Assembly: GCA_015062685.1 (NCBI GenBank)
Contig: SUUE01000012.1
Location: 1 to 64,000, forward strand
From: Coriobacteriaceae bacterium
Lineage (GTDB): Bacteria > Actinomycetota > Coriobacteriia > Coriobacteriales > Eggerthellaceae
Direction of reading: 5' to 3'
Length of the DNA stretch: 64,000 nt
In this document: positions 7,863 to 19,827 of the stretch, one piece after another
How positions within the stretch are numbered: the stretch's first letter is position 1
Layout: every line of letters begins with the position of its first letter
Position numbers and translations under genes: made by a program
Notes under the pieces: model-generated
Told to the model about the DNA's origin: nothing
Databases searched by the model: none
What the model saw: the letters and a program-made list of their open reading frames with translations, nothing else

Positions 7863-9461
7863 CTAGTTGCGCGGGATGACGATGACGATCTCGGTGCGAT
7901 ACGGCTCTTCGGGGCTCGCGAACCGCGCCGTGCCGCCGTGGACGCGCGCGCACGAGCGCACGATGGACAGCCCGAGGCCCGTTCCTCCGCCCGACGAGCG
8001 CGAGGCGTTGCTGGTGACGAAGGGCTCGAACGCCGTTTCCTGCATTTCGGCCGGCATGCCGGCGCCCGTGTCGGCAACGTAGAGGGAGATGCTCGAATCG
8101 TCGTGCTCGCATGCGACCTTGATGAGCGTGCCGGCGGGGTTGTGCTTGCGCGCGTTCGTTATGAGGTTGTCGACGCCGCGCTCCACGAGCCCCCAGTCGA
8201 GCTTAGCGATGAGCGGCCCGTCGGGGATGTCGATTTCCAGCTGGTCGCCGGCGCGCTCGATGTCGGGCTGATGGCGAGCGACCAGCTGGCGCAGCTGCTC
8301 GTGAACGTCCCAATCGGCGAGCGCGGGCTTGAACGAGGGGTGCTCGCTCTTCGCATAGGCGAACAGCTCCTCGATGAGCTTCGTGGCCGCCTGCGCGCGC
8401 TCGTTGATGGCGTGCAGGTACTCGCCTTGCTTCTCGGGCGGCACCTGCCCGTCCTCGAAGGCTTGCGTGTAGCCGCGTATGACCGTGAGCGGCGTCTTCA
8501 GGTCGTGCGAGACGTTGGCGATGATCTGCTGCTTTTCCTGCTGGGCATTGTCCAGCTCGTTCATGAGGTCGGTGAAGTTGTCGTAGGTGTCGCGCAGCTC
8601 TATGGGTATCTGCCGTTCTCCCGTTTGCGCCGTTTCCGAATGCCGTTTCGCGTTGATCGCTTGGTCGAGCGGGCGCACGCCGCGGCGCACGATGAGGGCG
8701 AGCGCCGCCACCGCCACGATGGTCGCGGCAACCGCGAGGGGGATGGCCCAGTACCATACGGCCTTGGCCTCGGCCACGATGACGTCGTAGGCCGATTCGC
8801 TCACGACGGGGGAGATGAGCACGGCCGTGCGCGAGCGCCCGTCGTCTGTCTCGTATTCGTGCTTTTGGATGGTCTTGTGGTTCCCGAAGGTGCCCTTGAT
8901 GAGGGACAGCTCGCGCTCCGTGAGCGACGTGCGGCCGGGGAAGAGCGTTCCCTCGAGGATGGTGCCGTCTTCGGTGCAGATCGCCGACGCCTTGACGGTT
9001 TTCGCGAGGGAGTCCACGTCCTGCTTGCATTGCAAGATCTCGTACTCGGTCTCGCCCTGGTAGTTCTTCCTCTCGAGCACCTCGTAAGACAGGCGGTCCT
9101 CGGAGGACCCCGCGATGGTGGGCAGGTCGGAGGCGGTGATCTTCTCGGCCGCCTCGTCGCTCGTGGCGTACAGCAGGTCGCCCTCGCCAGAGAACACGAT
9201 GAGGTCGCTGTTGTGGGCGACGGTGCGCGCGAGCTCGTCGAAGCGGTCGTTCGACAGCGCGTCTTCCTGCTCGACTACGTTGTCGATGGTGGGGAAGGCC
9301 TCGTTCAGCTTGCGGTCCGCCATCATGTTCGCCGTGGAGAAAAGCGCTATGAGCACGATGGCGTATACGGCGAGGCATGCCGTGCAGCGAAACGTCAGGC
9401 TCGTGCGGATGGCGGAGAGGGCCGCCCTGGCCTGTGGGCTTGATGTGCGCTCATTGACCAA
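7863..9461 (-). CDS. Sensor histidine kinase
   Basis: 532-residue membrane kinase. A first helix lies at about residues 27-46, an extracytoplasmic sensor of roughly 190 residues follows, then a second helix (about 240-260), a HAMP-like linker with VRPLDQA, and HisKA with the phospho-acceptor His at about 323 (ANVSHDLKTPLTVIRGY). The ATPase domain shows VDNLITNARKHNP, VADTGAGMP and GGTGLGLSIV. It would phosphorylate the regulator encoded just before it. Translation probably starts at TTG 9461, overlapping the regulator's stop by 11 bp. The sensor region matches no family I recognise. Confidence 0.93.
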   Translation of the reverse strand: MVNERTSSPQARAALSAIRTSLTFRCTACLAVYAIVLIALFSTANMMADRKLNEAFPTIDNVVEQEDALSNDRFDELARTVAHNSDLIVFSGEGDLLYATSDEAAEKITASDLPTIAGSSEDRLSYEVLERKNYQGETEYEILQCKQDVDSLAKTVKASAICTEDGTILEGTLFPGRTSLTERELSLIKGTFGNHKTIQKHEYETDDGRSRTAVLISPVVSESAYDVIVAEAKAVWYWAIPLAVAATIVAVAALALIVRRGVRPLDQAINAKRHSETAQTGERQIPIELRDTYDNFTDLMNELDNAQQEKQQIIANVSHDLKTPLTVIRGYTQAFEDGQVPPEKQGEYLHAINERAQAATKLIEELFAYAKSEHPSFKPALADWDVHEQLRQLVARHQPDIERAGDQLEIDIPDGPLIAKLDWGLVERGVDNLITNARKHNPAGTLIKVACEHDDSSISLYVADTGAGMPAEMQETAFEPFVTSNASRSSGGGTGLGLSIVRSCARVHGGTARFASPEEPYRTEIVIVIPRN

Positions 9462-10146
9462 ACCGGTACCCCAGCCCTCGTATCGTCTCGATGATCTGGG
9501 GGTGCGAGGGGTCGTCCTCGAGCTTGGCGCGGATGTTCGAGATGTGCACCATGATGCTGTCGGTGCCCTCGTCGTAGACTTCGCCGCTCACGGCTTCGTA
9601 CAGCTGCGCCTTCGTGAACACGCGCCCCGGCGAGAGCATCATGCGCATGACGATCTTGAATTCCGAGGCGGTGAGCGCCACGGCTTCGCCGCGCTTCCTC
9701 ACGACGAGCTGCTCGGTGTCGAGCTCGATGTCGCCCACGCGCAGGGTAGACGCGGCGGCCGCCGGGCTGTCGGTTTGCTCGGCGCCGCACCTCCTGATCA
9801 TGGCCCGCACGTAGGCGAGCACTTCGGCGGGGTCGAACGGCTTGGTTATGTATCCGTCGGCGCCCAGGTCGAGGCCGAGCACCTTGTCGGCCGACTGGTC
9901 GCGCGCGGACACGACGACGATGGGAACGCCCGAGAACGTGCGGGCCTCCTTGATGAAGTCGAACCCGTTCATGTTGGGCATCATCAGGTCCACCAGGACG
10001 ACCGCCGCGCCGCGCTCCTTGAGCGCGTCGATGGCCTCTTGGCCGTCGTGCACTGCTTCCACTTCGTAGCCCGCCCCGCTCAGGTAGAGGGTGAGGATCT
10101 CGATGATGTCATGGTCGTCTTCGGCAATGAGGACGCGCTCGGCCAT
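9451..10146 (-). CDS. OmpR/PhoB-family response regulator
   Basis: 231-residue two-domain regulator. The receiver has acidic pair DD10-11, phospho-acceptor Asp53 (VVLVDLMMPNMNG) and the conserved Lys in ITKPFDPAEV. The C-terminal winged helix runs from about residue 135 (VGDIELDTEQLVVRKRGEAVALT) to GTDSIMVHISNIRAKL and IETIRGLGYRFG. It is the first gene of the two-component operon, behind a GGAGGGAACC ribosome site. Its targets are not known; the 11-bp repeat motifs at 5975 and 6992 are the type of site such regulators bind, but the link is inference. Confidence 0.95.
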   Translation of the reverse strand: MAERVLIAEDDHDIIEILTLYLSGAGYEVEAVHDGQEAIDALKERGAAVVLVDLMMPNMNGFDFIKEARTFSGVPIVVVSARDQSADKVLGLDLGADGYITKPFDPAEVLAYVRAMIRRCGAEQTDSPAAAASTLRVGDIELDTEQLVVRKRGEAVALTASEFKIVMRMMLSPGRVFTKAQLYEAVSGEVYDEGTDSIMVHISNIRAKLEDDPSHPQIIETIRGLGYRFGQ

Positions 10147-10175
10147 GGTTCCCTCCGATTCCAGTTACGCGTTGC

Positions 10176-10181
10176 ATTATA
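10176..10181 (-). promoter_or_regulatory. -10 box of the two-component operon
   Basis: A perfect TATAAT on the minus strand, 30 bp before the regulator's ATG. No good -35 box is seen at 16-18 bp. It sits just beyond the stop codon of the DUF523 fusion gene. Confidence 0.5.
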
Positions 10182-10198
10182 GACGCGTGCGCGCGGCC

Positions 10199-11056
10199 TC
10201 AGTCCGACGTGCGCTGGAAGTCCATTTCCGAGAGCGTCTCGATGCCGGCTTGCGCGAGGAGCGCCGCCGTCTTGCCCTGACCTGGCACGCGGGCGCCGGA
10301 GAACGTGCCGTCGTAGACGAGGTGCGACCCGCACGAGGGGCTGTTCTCCTTCAGCACGGCTCGCTTGCAGCCGCGCTCCTGCGCAACGCGCAGCGTCTCG
10401 CGGGCGCCGGCCTCGAAGGCGGCGGTGCGGTCCTCGCCCTCGGTGTTGACGACGCGCCCGTCGGGCTGGATCTCGCAGCTCGGCCGCGGCGTGGCAAGCC
10501 CGCCCATGACCTCGGGGCACACGGGCACGAGCTCGTGCTGCTTGCCCAGGTCCATGACGGCCTGGCACGGGAACGCCTTCCCGTCGTAGCGGCACGGCTC
10601 GCCGAGCAGGCAGGCGCTCACGAGGATGGGGGAGCCGACGCCGGCGCGGCGCAGCTGGAGCGCCGCCGCCAGCTGGATGATGCCCAGGATGAAGTAGAAG
10701 ACCGAGAGGCCGTTGGGGATGATCAGCAGCTCGACGACGGTCCATACGACGAGCAGCGCGCCGGCCACGGTGCACCAGTTCACCCAGCCTTTCATGTCGC
10801 GGCGCTTGCGGGCCACGAGGGCCGCGATGTTCGCGACGCCGTTCACGAGCAGGAGCGCCAGGCCCGGCCAGAAATGGCTCGTGAAGAACACGTCGTGGAA
10901 GGGGAAGTTGTCGTAGATGGAAAGCGGCATCCAGTCGTTCCAGCTGAGCGGCAGGGCAACGAGCGCGCTCAGCATCATCCAGCCGCCGCACAGGGGCGCG
11001 CAGATCCCGTTGAACCAGTTCATGAACAGGGAATAGCCTCGGCAAAACTTATTCAT
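10199..11056 (-). CDS. Four-helix membrane domain fused to DUF523
   Basis: 285 residues. The first 145 hold four predicted membrane helices (for example LCGGWMMLSALVALPLSW, PGLALLLVNGVANIAALV, VAGALLVVWTVVELLII, VFYFILGIIQLAAALQL). The last 140 are a DUF523 domain: ILVSACLLGEPCRYDGK, VPVCPEVMGGLATPRPSCE and AVLKENSPSCGS, a Cys-rich set that may bind metal. DUF523 proteins usually stand alone at about 150 residues, so this is a fusion. The start overlaps the TetR gene's stop by 8 bp, so the two are coupled and the TetR protein probably controls it. The function of DUF523 is not established. Confidence 0.8.
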   Translation of the reverse strand: MNKFCRGYSLFMNWFNGICAPLCGGWMMLSALVALPLSWNDWMPLSIYDNFPFHDVFFTSHFWPGLALLLVNGVANIAALVARKRRDMKGWVNWCTVAGALLVVWTVVELLIIPNGLSVFYFILGIIQLAAALQLRRAGVGSPILVSACLLGEPCRYDGKAFPCQAVMDLGKQHELVPVCPEVMGGLATPRPSCEIQPDGRVVNTEGEDRTAAFEAGARETLRVAQERGCKRAVLKENSPSCGSHLVYDGTFSGARVPGQGKTAALLAQAGIETLSEMDFQRTSD

Positions 11057-11675
11057 CGTCGCTCCTCACGTGCGCCGTGCCGAACGAGAGCACGTGGCCG
11101 CGCACGAGCTTCGTCGCCTTCTTTACGTCCATGCCGCCGTCGGTTGCCTGCATGAGCAGGAAGATCGGCGACCAGAAATCCAGTGCCATCTGCGTCGTGT
11201 CGCCGGGTTCGAACGCCCCGATCTCGACCATCTCCGCGAACATGGCCTCGTGGTAGGCGATCTGCCCGCCCGCGAAGAACTCGTCGTAGACGCGCCCGGC
11301 GCGCTTGTCGCGGAAGCGCTCGATCGAGAGCATCCGCCTGAACGCCACCGCGCGCTCGTCCGCGGTCCAGTGCCTGAACAGCGCTTCGCCGAGCTTGGCC
11401 ATGCCTTCGGGCGACGTGGCGGCATAGGCGCTCGCCGCGCTTTTCCCCGGCTCGATCGCCACGCCTGCGTTTGCCACCGCGGCCCGGTGCTCTTCGAGCA
11501 TCGCGTCCACCAGGCTGTCGAAGATGGCCCGCTTGTCGGGGAAGTGCTTGTAGAGCGCGCTTTTCGTCATGCCGAGCTCGCCGGCGATCGCGCTCGTCGA
11601 AACCGCCTCGAACCCGTCGCGCGCGAACAGGCGAAGCGATACGTCGAGAATTCTGTCCTTGGTGGTGTCGCCCAT
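11049..11675 (-). CDS. TetR/AcrR-family transcriptional regulator
   Basis: 208-residue regulator. The helix-turn-helix is clear: TKDRILDVSLRLFARDGFEAVSTSAIAGELGMTKSALYKHF spans residues 4-45. The C-terminal ligand domain is unassigned. The start at 11675 is chosen because the longer frame to 11735 runs back through the operator palindromes. Two GTGAACG-type palindromes upstream argue for self-repression. It is coupled to the DUF523 fusion gene, its probable target. Confidence 0.9.
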   Translation of the reverse strand: MGDTTKDRILDVSLRLFARDGFEAVSTSAIAGELGMTKSALYKHFPDKRAIFDSLVDAMLEEHRAAVANAGVAIEPGKSAASAYAATSPEGMAKLGEALFRHWTADERAVAFRRMLSIERFRDKRAGRVYDEFFAGGQIAYHEAMFAEMVEIGAFEPGDTTQMALDFWSPIFLLMQATDGGMDVKKATKLVRGHVLSFGTAHVRSDDE

Positions 11676-11692
11676 TTCGTTTCCCCAGTCAA

Positions 11693-11735
11693 GTGAACGG
11701 TCGTTTACCAAACAGCATAGTGAACGACCGTTCAC
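11693..11735. promoter_or_regulatory. Twin TetR-type operators
   Basis: GTGAACGACCGTTCAC (11720-11735) is a perfect 16-bp palindrome. GTGAACGGTCGTTTAC (11693-11708) is the same site with one arm altered, 27 bp away. They lie 18-60 bp upstream of the TetR gene start. Confidence 0.75.
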
Positions 11736-11773
11736 CTGTCAAGCGGGGCCCGAGCCGGCCGCGGGAACGGGGT

Positions 11774-11898
11774 GGGGGACCGCCTGTTCGGGCGCGGGGC
11801 CTGCTCGGGTGGGGGATTGCCTGTTCGGGCGCGGGGCCTGCCCGGGCGGGGGATTGCCTGTTCGGGCGCGGGGCTTGCCCGGGTGGGGAATCGCCTGT
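11774..11898. repeat. 37-bp tandem repeat, about 3.4 copies
   Basis: Units at 11774-11810, 11811-11847 and 11848-11884 are 37 bp each and nearly identical; a fourth begins at 11885 and breaks off into a dispersed palindrome at 11897. Each contains GGGGGATTGCCTGTTCGGGC. The 505-bp gap from 11676 to 12181 holds only this array, TetR operators and dispersed palindromes; I see no gene in it. Confidence 0.85.
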
Positions 11899-12121
11899 AG
11901 GGGCGCTCCCCGAGCGCCCGCGCGCGAAGCGCGCATGCGCCGCAAGGCGCATATCTGCGGGAACGGACGGCAAGAACGGCGGGCGCTCGGGGAGCGCCCC
12001 TACGGACAACCAGAGACAGCAACCGGGGGCGGCAACCGGGGACGGCGGGCGTAGCCCCTCCGGGCGCGTGCCGGGGCGGACGAGCGCAATCGCGAACGGC
12101 GGACGCGCGGAGCGCCCCTAC
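11897..12121. repeat. REP-like dispersed palindromes, cluster 1
   Basis: Three copies of the window's main dispersed palindrome: GTAGGGGCGCTCCCC-type at 11897-11919, its inverse at 11981-12003 and a GGACGCGCGGAGC-type variant at 12101-12121. Each 23-bp arm is itself a hairpin (GGGCGCTC / GAGCGCCC), and the copies face each other, as in REP/BIME elements. Confidence 0.8.
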
Positions 12122-12181
12122 GGGCAACCAAGGGCGGCAACCGGGGACGGCGGCCGGGGGCGGCGGCCGCCTCCGTGGCGC

Positions 12182-13291
12182 CTAGAACTTGTACACCGCG
12201 TATTCCAGGTCGGAGTACTTGTGGTTCAGGAAGTCGCGCATGCGGAAGCGGATGTGCGTCTCCCACACCGTCACCTCCCAGCCGAGCGAGCCGTACTCGC
12301 TGATGTCGGCGCTGCCCGTCGTGTCGTCGTCGGCGTCGTCCACGCAGTATGCGATCGACCCCGTGCCCACGTAGAGCGGCTCTTCGCCCTCGATCTGCAC
12401 GGTGTCGGGCAGGGCGTGCGTGTGGCCCGTGAAGAAGATGACGTTCGGGTGCTTCTTGATGCAGTTGTGCAGGTTGTCGTTGTCCTCGTCGGAGAGCGAC
12501 CAGGCGTGCCCCCAGTCGCCGGGCTCGGTGTTGCGCACGGTCTTGTACAGCGGCTCGTGCATGAACACGAACGACAGCTTGCCGGCGTCCAGGTCGGCGT
12601 CGAGCAGGTTGTCCAGCCACGTCACCTCTTCGTCCGTGATGCCGAACTTCACCCAGCTGTCGTCGGGGAACTTGTCGGGCCCCATGAGGATGAGGTGCAC
12701 GCCGTTGATGGTGCGGTCGTAGTAGGGGTGCGGCTGGTTGGTGAGCCCCACCTGCTCCCTGAAGTTGTCGGAGGTGTTGACGACGGCCCTCGTGCCGCCA
12801 CTGGAGTCGAACTGGTCGTGGTTGCCGATGACGAGCACGAAGTCGTCGGGGTACTTGAACCCCGAAGCCTCGGCCAGCTCGGCGAACTTCTGCCATTCTT
12901 CCATCGAGCCGCTGTTGGTGATGTCGCCGTTCACGATGATGGCGGCTTTGTCGGGGCAGAACTGCGCGATGTCCTTGAACATGTTGTCCACACGGTCCAC
13001 GTAGTCCTGGTTCTCAAGCGACAGGTGGCTGTCGCTCACCACGACGAACGTGGCCAGGGCCTCGCTGTCGTCGGGGGCGGTGTCCACCTTCTGCGCCTTG
13101 CTCATGGCGTTCTGGTACTTCGGCCACCCGTTGGTCATATGCCCTGGGGTCGTGCTTTCCGTGGTCGTGCTCGCGGCCGAGCTCGCGCTCGCGCCCGCGG
13201 AGCAGCCGCCCAGGAGGGCGCCTCCCACCGTGAGCCCTGCCGCCGTGGTCGTCACCTTCACGAACTTCCTGCGGGTGATGTCGTTGCTCAT
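12182..13291 (-). CDS. Tat-exported calcineurin-like metallophosphoesterase lipoprotein
   Basis: 369 residues. The N-terminus combines a twin-arginine motif (ITRRKFVKV) with a hydrophobic run and a lipobox ending LGGC, so it is probably exported folded and lipid-anchored. The metallophosphoesterase motifs follow: VVVSDSHL (D-x-H), IIVNGDITNSG (GD), VIGNHDQFD (GNHD), VFMHEPLY and TGHTHALPD (GHxH). These residues bind two metal ions. The start at 13291 is preferred to 13303 because GGAGGGAACA precedes it directly. The substrate is unknown. It ends in the repeat-rich gap and stands alone 46 bp after the permease-kinase gene. Confidence 0.87.
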   Translation of the reverse strand: MSNDITRRKFVKVTTTAAGLTVGGALLGGCSAGASASSAASTTTESTTPGHMTNGWPKYQNAMSKAQKVDTAPDDSEALATFVVVSDSHLSLENQDYVDRVDNMFKDIAQFCPDKAAIIVNGDITNSGSMEEWQKFAELAEASGFKYPDDFVLVIGNHDQFDSSGGTRAVVNTSDNFREQVGLTNQPHPYYDRTINGVHLILMGPDKFPDDSWVKFGITDEEVTWLDNLLDADLDAGKLSFVFMHEPLYKTVRNTEPGDWGHAWSLSDEDNDNLHNCIKKHPNVIFFTGHTHALPDTVQIEGEEPLYVGTGSIAYCVDDADDDTTGSADISEYGSLGWEVTVWETHIRFRMRDFLNHKYSDLEYAVYKF

Positions 13292-13337
13292 TGTTCCCTC
13301 CATCCTGGTCGTCGCGCCTCTTGCGTGCGGCGCAGGT

Positions 13338-16280
<2,943 letters not shown>

Positions 16281-16296
16281 GGAATCGCCTGCTTCC

Positions 16297-16665
16297 TTAC
16301 TCCGCTACATAGCGACCGATGCCTTCCTTGGTCGTTTCGTAGAGGCCATCGATTGCCCGTAGCTTGTCCTTCACCTCGTCGTCGCTCATCGTGCGGGGCG
16401 TGCCGGGACGGAACTCCTCGGCGATTTCGGAGGCCAGCCCGGCGATGCGCGTCAGGCCCAGGTTGGCGCAGACTCCCTTCGTCGCATGTGCGGTCTCGAA
16501 CAGCTGGGTCGGGTCCATGGTCTCGCCGGCGGCGAGCAGGTTGTCCACGACCCCGTTGCCGGTGAGTTTGCGGATGTGCTTGTCTATGAGCTTTTCGACG
16601 CGCAGCACCCGCAGCGCCTGTTCGTAGTCGCCTCCGATGCTTTCGTAGAGTTCCTGTAGCGTCAT
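16297..16665 (-). CDS. Stand-alone Hpt phosphotransfer protein
   Basis: 122 residues, all-helical by composition. The phospho-acceptor is His60 in FETAHATKGVCANLGL, the standard Hpt block. It lies between two genes for hybrid kinases with C-terminal receivers, 17 bp before the permease-kinase gene, on the same strand. It would pass phosphate between those receivers and some output regulator, which is not encoded nearby. Confidence 0.88.
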   Translation of the reverse strand: MTLQELYESIGGDYEQALRVLRVEKLIDKHIRKLTGNGVVDNLLAAGETMDPTQLFETAHATKGVCANLGLTRIAGLASEIAEEFRPGTPRTMSDDEVKDKLRAIDGLYETTKEGIGRYVAE

Positions 16666-16707
16666 GTTCTAGTTCCTTTCGATGCTCGGGCCGCGTGGCC
16701 CTCGGTT

Positions 16708-18210
16708 TCAGGCGCGGGCGCCGTGCTCGTCTCGGGCGCGGGCGATGAAGGTGCCCACCGTTTGGTACAGCAGGTCGGAGTCGGTCGGCTTGGCCAGGTG
16801 GGCATCCATGCCCGCCTCGAGCGAGTTCTTCTTGTCCTCCTCGAGCGCGTTGGCGGTGAGGGCGATGATGGGCACGGCCTTGGCGTCGGCGCGCTCGAGC
16901 GCCCGGATGCGCCGCGTTGCCTCGAGCCCGTCCATGACCGGCATGCGCAGGTCCATGAGGATTGCGTCGTAGTAGCGCTCGGGCGATGCTGCCACCATGT
17001 CGAGCGCCACCTGGCCGTTCTCGGCGTGCTCGCTCTCCGCGCCCTCCAGCTCCAGGAGGTCGGCCACGATCTCCGCGTTCTCCGGGGTGTCCTCCACGAT
17101 GAGGATGCGCGCGCCGTCGAGGGCTTCGGCCGTGTTGCCTTCGGGTTGCTCGGCGGGGGCGTCGTGCTCCGCGACGCACGCGAACGGCACGGTGACGGTG
17201 AACGTGGTGCCCTGGCCCTTCTTGCTCTTCACCTCGATGGTGCCGCCCATGAGCTCGATGAGGCTCTTGGCGACGGCGAGGCTCATGCCGCTGCCCCCGT
17301 ACTGCGTGGTGGGGCTGGCGTCTTCCTGTGAGAACGCCTGGAACACGCGGGGGATGAACTCCTCGTCCATGCCGATGCCCGTGTCGGATACGACGAACCT
17401 GGCCAGGAACGTCCCGTCCTCGGCCGGCACGCGCTCGGCCGCGAAGGTCACGTTGCCCGGCGCATCGGTGTACTTCACCGCGTTGTCCAGAATGCTCAGC
17501 AGCACGCGCTTGAGGTTGGTCTCGTCGCCCATGACGCGGCAGTGCTTCCGCTGCACCGCGTTTGGCTCGTAGGTGAGCCCCTTCGCCGCGCAGCTCGCGT
17601 GCGCGATGGCGTTCACCTGGTCGAGCGCGCCGGCCAGGGAGAACTCCTCGTTGGCTATGGCGAGCATGCCGGCTTCGATGCGGTTGAGGTCCAGTGCGTT
17701 GTCGATGAGCCCCAGCAGGTGCTTCGCGCTCAGGTTCGACTTCTCCAGCTGCTCGGCCACTTCGGGCGGCAGGGCGGGGTTCTTCAGGGCCAGGTCGTTC
17801 ATGCCCATGATCACGTTCAGGGGGGTGTGCATCTCGTGGTTCATGCTGGCCAGGAAGCCCGCCTTCGCCTCGTTCGACTTCTCCGCGGCCATGAGTTCCG
17901 ATTCCAGGCGCTCGTTTTCCACGATGCGGTGGGTGATGCTGCTCAGGTACTGGTGCATGAACGCCACGAAGATGCTTCCGCCGAACAGGATGCACGCGAT
18001 GACGAGGTCGGGCTGGCCGAAGAGGCCAACGGCCAGGTAGCCCAGCAGGAACAGGATCACGAGCGCGATGGGGATGTACAGGATGGTGCTGCTCGTGCGC
18101 CAGGCTTTCCGCCCTTGCACGTAGCGGGCGTACCGGATGAAGCCATAGATGTTGTAGACCATGACGGCCACGCCCACGTAGACGAGGGCGTAGTTGATCC
18201 AGTCGAGCAC
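16708..18210 (-). CDS. Membrane hybrid histidine kinase with receiver
   Basis: About 500 residues. Three or four short membrane helices occupy the first 100 residues (LVYVGVAVMVYNIYGFI, ILYIPIALVILFLLGYLAVGLF, VIACILFGGSIFVAF) with no large external domain. HisKA has the acceptor His near 127 (SMNHEMHTPLNVIMGM), the ATPase domain has SDTGIGMDEEFIPRVF and GGSGMSLAV, and the receiver has Asp near 417 (YDAILMDLRMPVMDG). I chose GTG 18210 because AAAGGGGG precedes it, while the ATG at 18234 lies before that site. It heads the phosphorelay operon. The kinase and receiver parts resemble those of the permease fusion, suggesting duplication. Confidence 0.9.
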   Translation of the reverse strand: MLDWINYALVYVGVAVMVYNIYGFIRYARYVQGRKAWRTSSTILYIPIALVILFLLGYLAVGLFGQPDLVIACILFGGSIFVAFMHQYLSSITHRIVENERLESELMAAEKSNEAKAGFLASMNHEMHTPLNVIMGMNDLALKNPALPPEVAEQLEKSNLSAKHLLGLIDNALDLNRIEAGMLAIANEEFSLAGALDQVNAIAHASCAAKGLTYEPNAVQRKHCRVMGDETNLKRVLLSILDNAVKYTDAPGNVTFAAERVPAEDGTFLARFVVSDTGIGMDEEFIPRVFQAFSQEDASPTTQYGGSGMSLAVAKSLIELMGGTIEVKSKKGQGTTFTVTVPFACVAEHDAPAEQPEGNTAEALDGARILIVEDTPENAEIVADLLELEGAESEHAENGQVALDMVAASPERYYDAILMDLRMPVMDGLEATRRIRALERADAKAVPIIALTANALEEDKKNSLEAGMDAHLAKPTDSDLLYQTVGTFIARARDEHGARA

Positions 18211-18434
18211 GGGAACCCCCTTTCCCCTCCGCATGCCGAGATGGGTAGCGCCCCACGGCGGCCTTGGGGCCGCGCGTCGTTCCTCTGCTTCGTATAGTAC
18301 CGCTGGATGGTGCGCAAATGGGGCAAAACTCGCGCAGAAGGTAAGTGGTTACCTCATCGTAAGAGTCGAGGCGCGGCGGGCGCCGCGGGGCGCTCCGCCG
18401 CCGAATGCGCGGGCCGGGCGGCTCGGGCGCCGCG

Positions 18435-19568
18435 CTAGTCGTATTCGCCGAACTCGCAGCCGATGGTGGCGGCGCGCAGGTCGTCGACGAGCTCGAACGC
18501 GCCCCCTCGCTTCTCGAACAGCTGCACGCGGCCTATGCCGGTGCCGCCGTTCCAGAGGCGGTTGTGGCGCTTCGCGCCGTCGGGCGACTCGTAGTTCACG
18601 AGCAGCATCTCGTTCTTGGGGCAGGTGACGTCTGTGATCATCCGCGCCGTGCGCGTCTGCTGGTCCACGTGCCAGTACAGGGCGTCCTCGGTTTCCCAGC
18701 AGTCGAATGCGGTGGTGGAGCCGGTCCAGAACTTCGAGAAGTTGAACTCGTGTGCCGTGCCCTCGTAGTTGATGCAGCCGAGCAGCTTGCGGTCGAGCGC
18801 GTGCCCGAGCACCACCGGCCGCCCGCCGCCGATCTCGAAGGCGGAGTTTTCCAGGCGCTTCCCGCTGATCGTGCTCATGAGGTTGCACGACGACAACCAC
18901 ACCCAGGGGCTCGTAAAGTCGCTGCCCCAGTTCTTGTCCGCGTAGCCGTAGCACGTCTCCGGGCTGACGATGTACGTCTCGCCGTCCACGACGACCGTGC
19001 CGCTATAGGCGGTCTTGATGCCCTCGGCGTGCCAGAACATCTCGAACGCCTGGATCGTGCGCAGCGGCGCGCTCGCGCCGTAGCCCACGTTGAAGGCGAT
19101 CTGCTTGTCCACTTTCAGGTCCCAGAGCATCGTGCCCGCGTCGCACATCCACTCGGGGTGCGCGGCGGCGTCCTCCGCCGACACGCTCACGCGGCCGATG
19201 AGGTCGGTCTCGCAGCACAGGCAATCGTCGGCCTGCACGTAGAACGGCGCGCCCGCGCCCACCTCGGCCTCGTTCCAGCCGAAGAAGCGGTGCAGCTGCT
19301 TGGCGCCCTCGCCCCAGCAACCGGCTTTCACCATCACGTAGGAGGGGCGGCGCTTAGCCTCGCGGTTCTCGGGCAGCTGACCGAACACGGGCTCGTTCCC
19401 GCCCAGCTCGGGGTTGCAGCAGAAGAACTCGATGAAGAACGTGCGGCGCTCGCCCGTCTGCGCGTGATGCCCCGAGAACGAATGCCACCACCAGTCGTAG
19501 CCCTCGCTGGCGAACTGCCCCACGAGCATGAACTGGTCGCGCGAGATGTCGTGCGCATCGCAACCCAT
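18435..19568 (-). CDS. Tocopherol-cyclase-like / lipocalin-type beta-barrel protein
   Basis: 377 residues, cytosolic by sequence, rich in Trp, Cys and Gly. WWWHSFSGHHAQTGERRTFFIEFF near the N-terminus (residues about 25-48), KNWGSDFTSPWVWLSSCNL in the middle and a beta-rich remainder resemble proteins annotated as tocopherol cyclase family or AttH-like lipocalin folds. I am not certain of the family and no quinone pathway gene is nearby. The start at 19568 follows AAAGGAG at 8 bp; the longer frame to 19736 runs through the 197-bp repeat element and is rejected. It is transcribed alone. Confidence 0.6.
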   Translation of the reverse strand: MGCDAHDISRDQFMLVGQFASEGYDWWWHSFSGHHAQTGERRTFFIEFFCCNPELGGNEPVFGQLPENREAKRRPSYVMVKAGCWGEGAKQLHRFFGWNEAEVGAGAPFYVQADDCLCCETDLIGRVSVSAEDAAAHPEWMCDAGTMLWDLKVDKQIAFNVGYGASAPLRTIQAFEMFWHAEGIKTAYSGTVVVDGETYIVSPETCYGYADKNWGSDFTSPWVWLSSCNLMSTISGKRLENSAFEIGGGRPVVLGHALDRKLLGCINYEGTAHEFNFSKFWTGSTTAFDCWETEDALYWHVDQQTRTARMITDVTCPKNEMLLVNYESPDGAKRHNRLWNGGTGIGRVQLFEKRGGAFELVDDLRAATIGCEFGEYD

Positions 19569-19630
19569 AGCCGGTCTCCTTTCGCGTCGCGGCGTTTCAT
19601 AAATGGTAGCACGCGCGCCCGCGGGGCCTC

Positions 19631-19827
19631 CGCGCAGCAAAATCGCGCGTTTTTGCCAAAAAATTGAGGCGGTCTGAAGATTAGGGGTCAGATTTGACAC
19701 CCCGGCGGAGAGAGCACTCGCAACGTACCAGGTCAAAGCGGGTGTTTTGCCGGGGTTGCCCTGACGCTCCGAAAAAATCTTCAGACAGCCTCGAAAAAAT
19801 GGCAGATTCTTAAAAATTTGCCGCGCG
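19631..19827. repeat. 197-bp element with long terminal inverted repeats, copy 1
   Basis: Both ends are about 52-bp imperfect inverted repeats: the left begins CGCGCAGCAAAATC and runs to GTCTGAAGATT; the right is its mirror, AATCTTCAGACAGCCTCG to CCGCGCG. About 95 bp of unique centre lies between. A second copy of exactly 197 bp is at 36961-37157 and a half copy at 38257-38331. The right end touches the stop codon of the next gene (19828-19830). No protein is encoded. Confidence 0.85.

Noticed and set aside
11676-11735. Longer N-terminus for the TetR regulator
   Set aside because: It would run through the operator palindromes; the DNA-binding domain starts normally from 11675.
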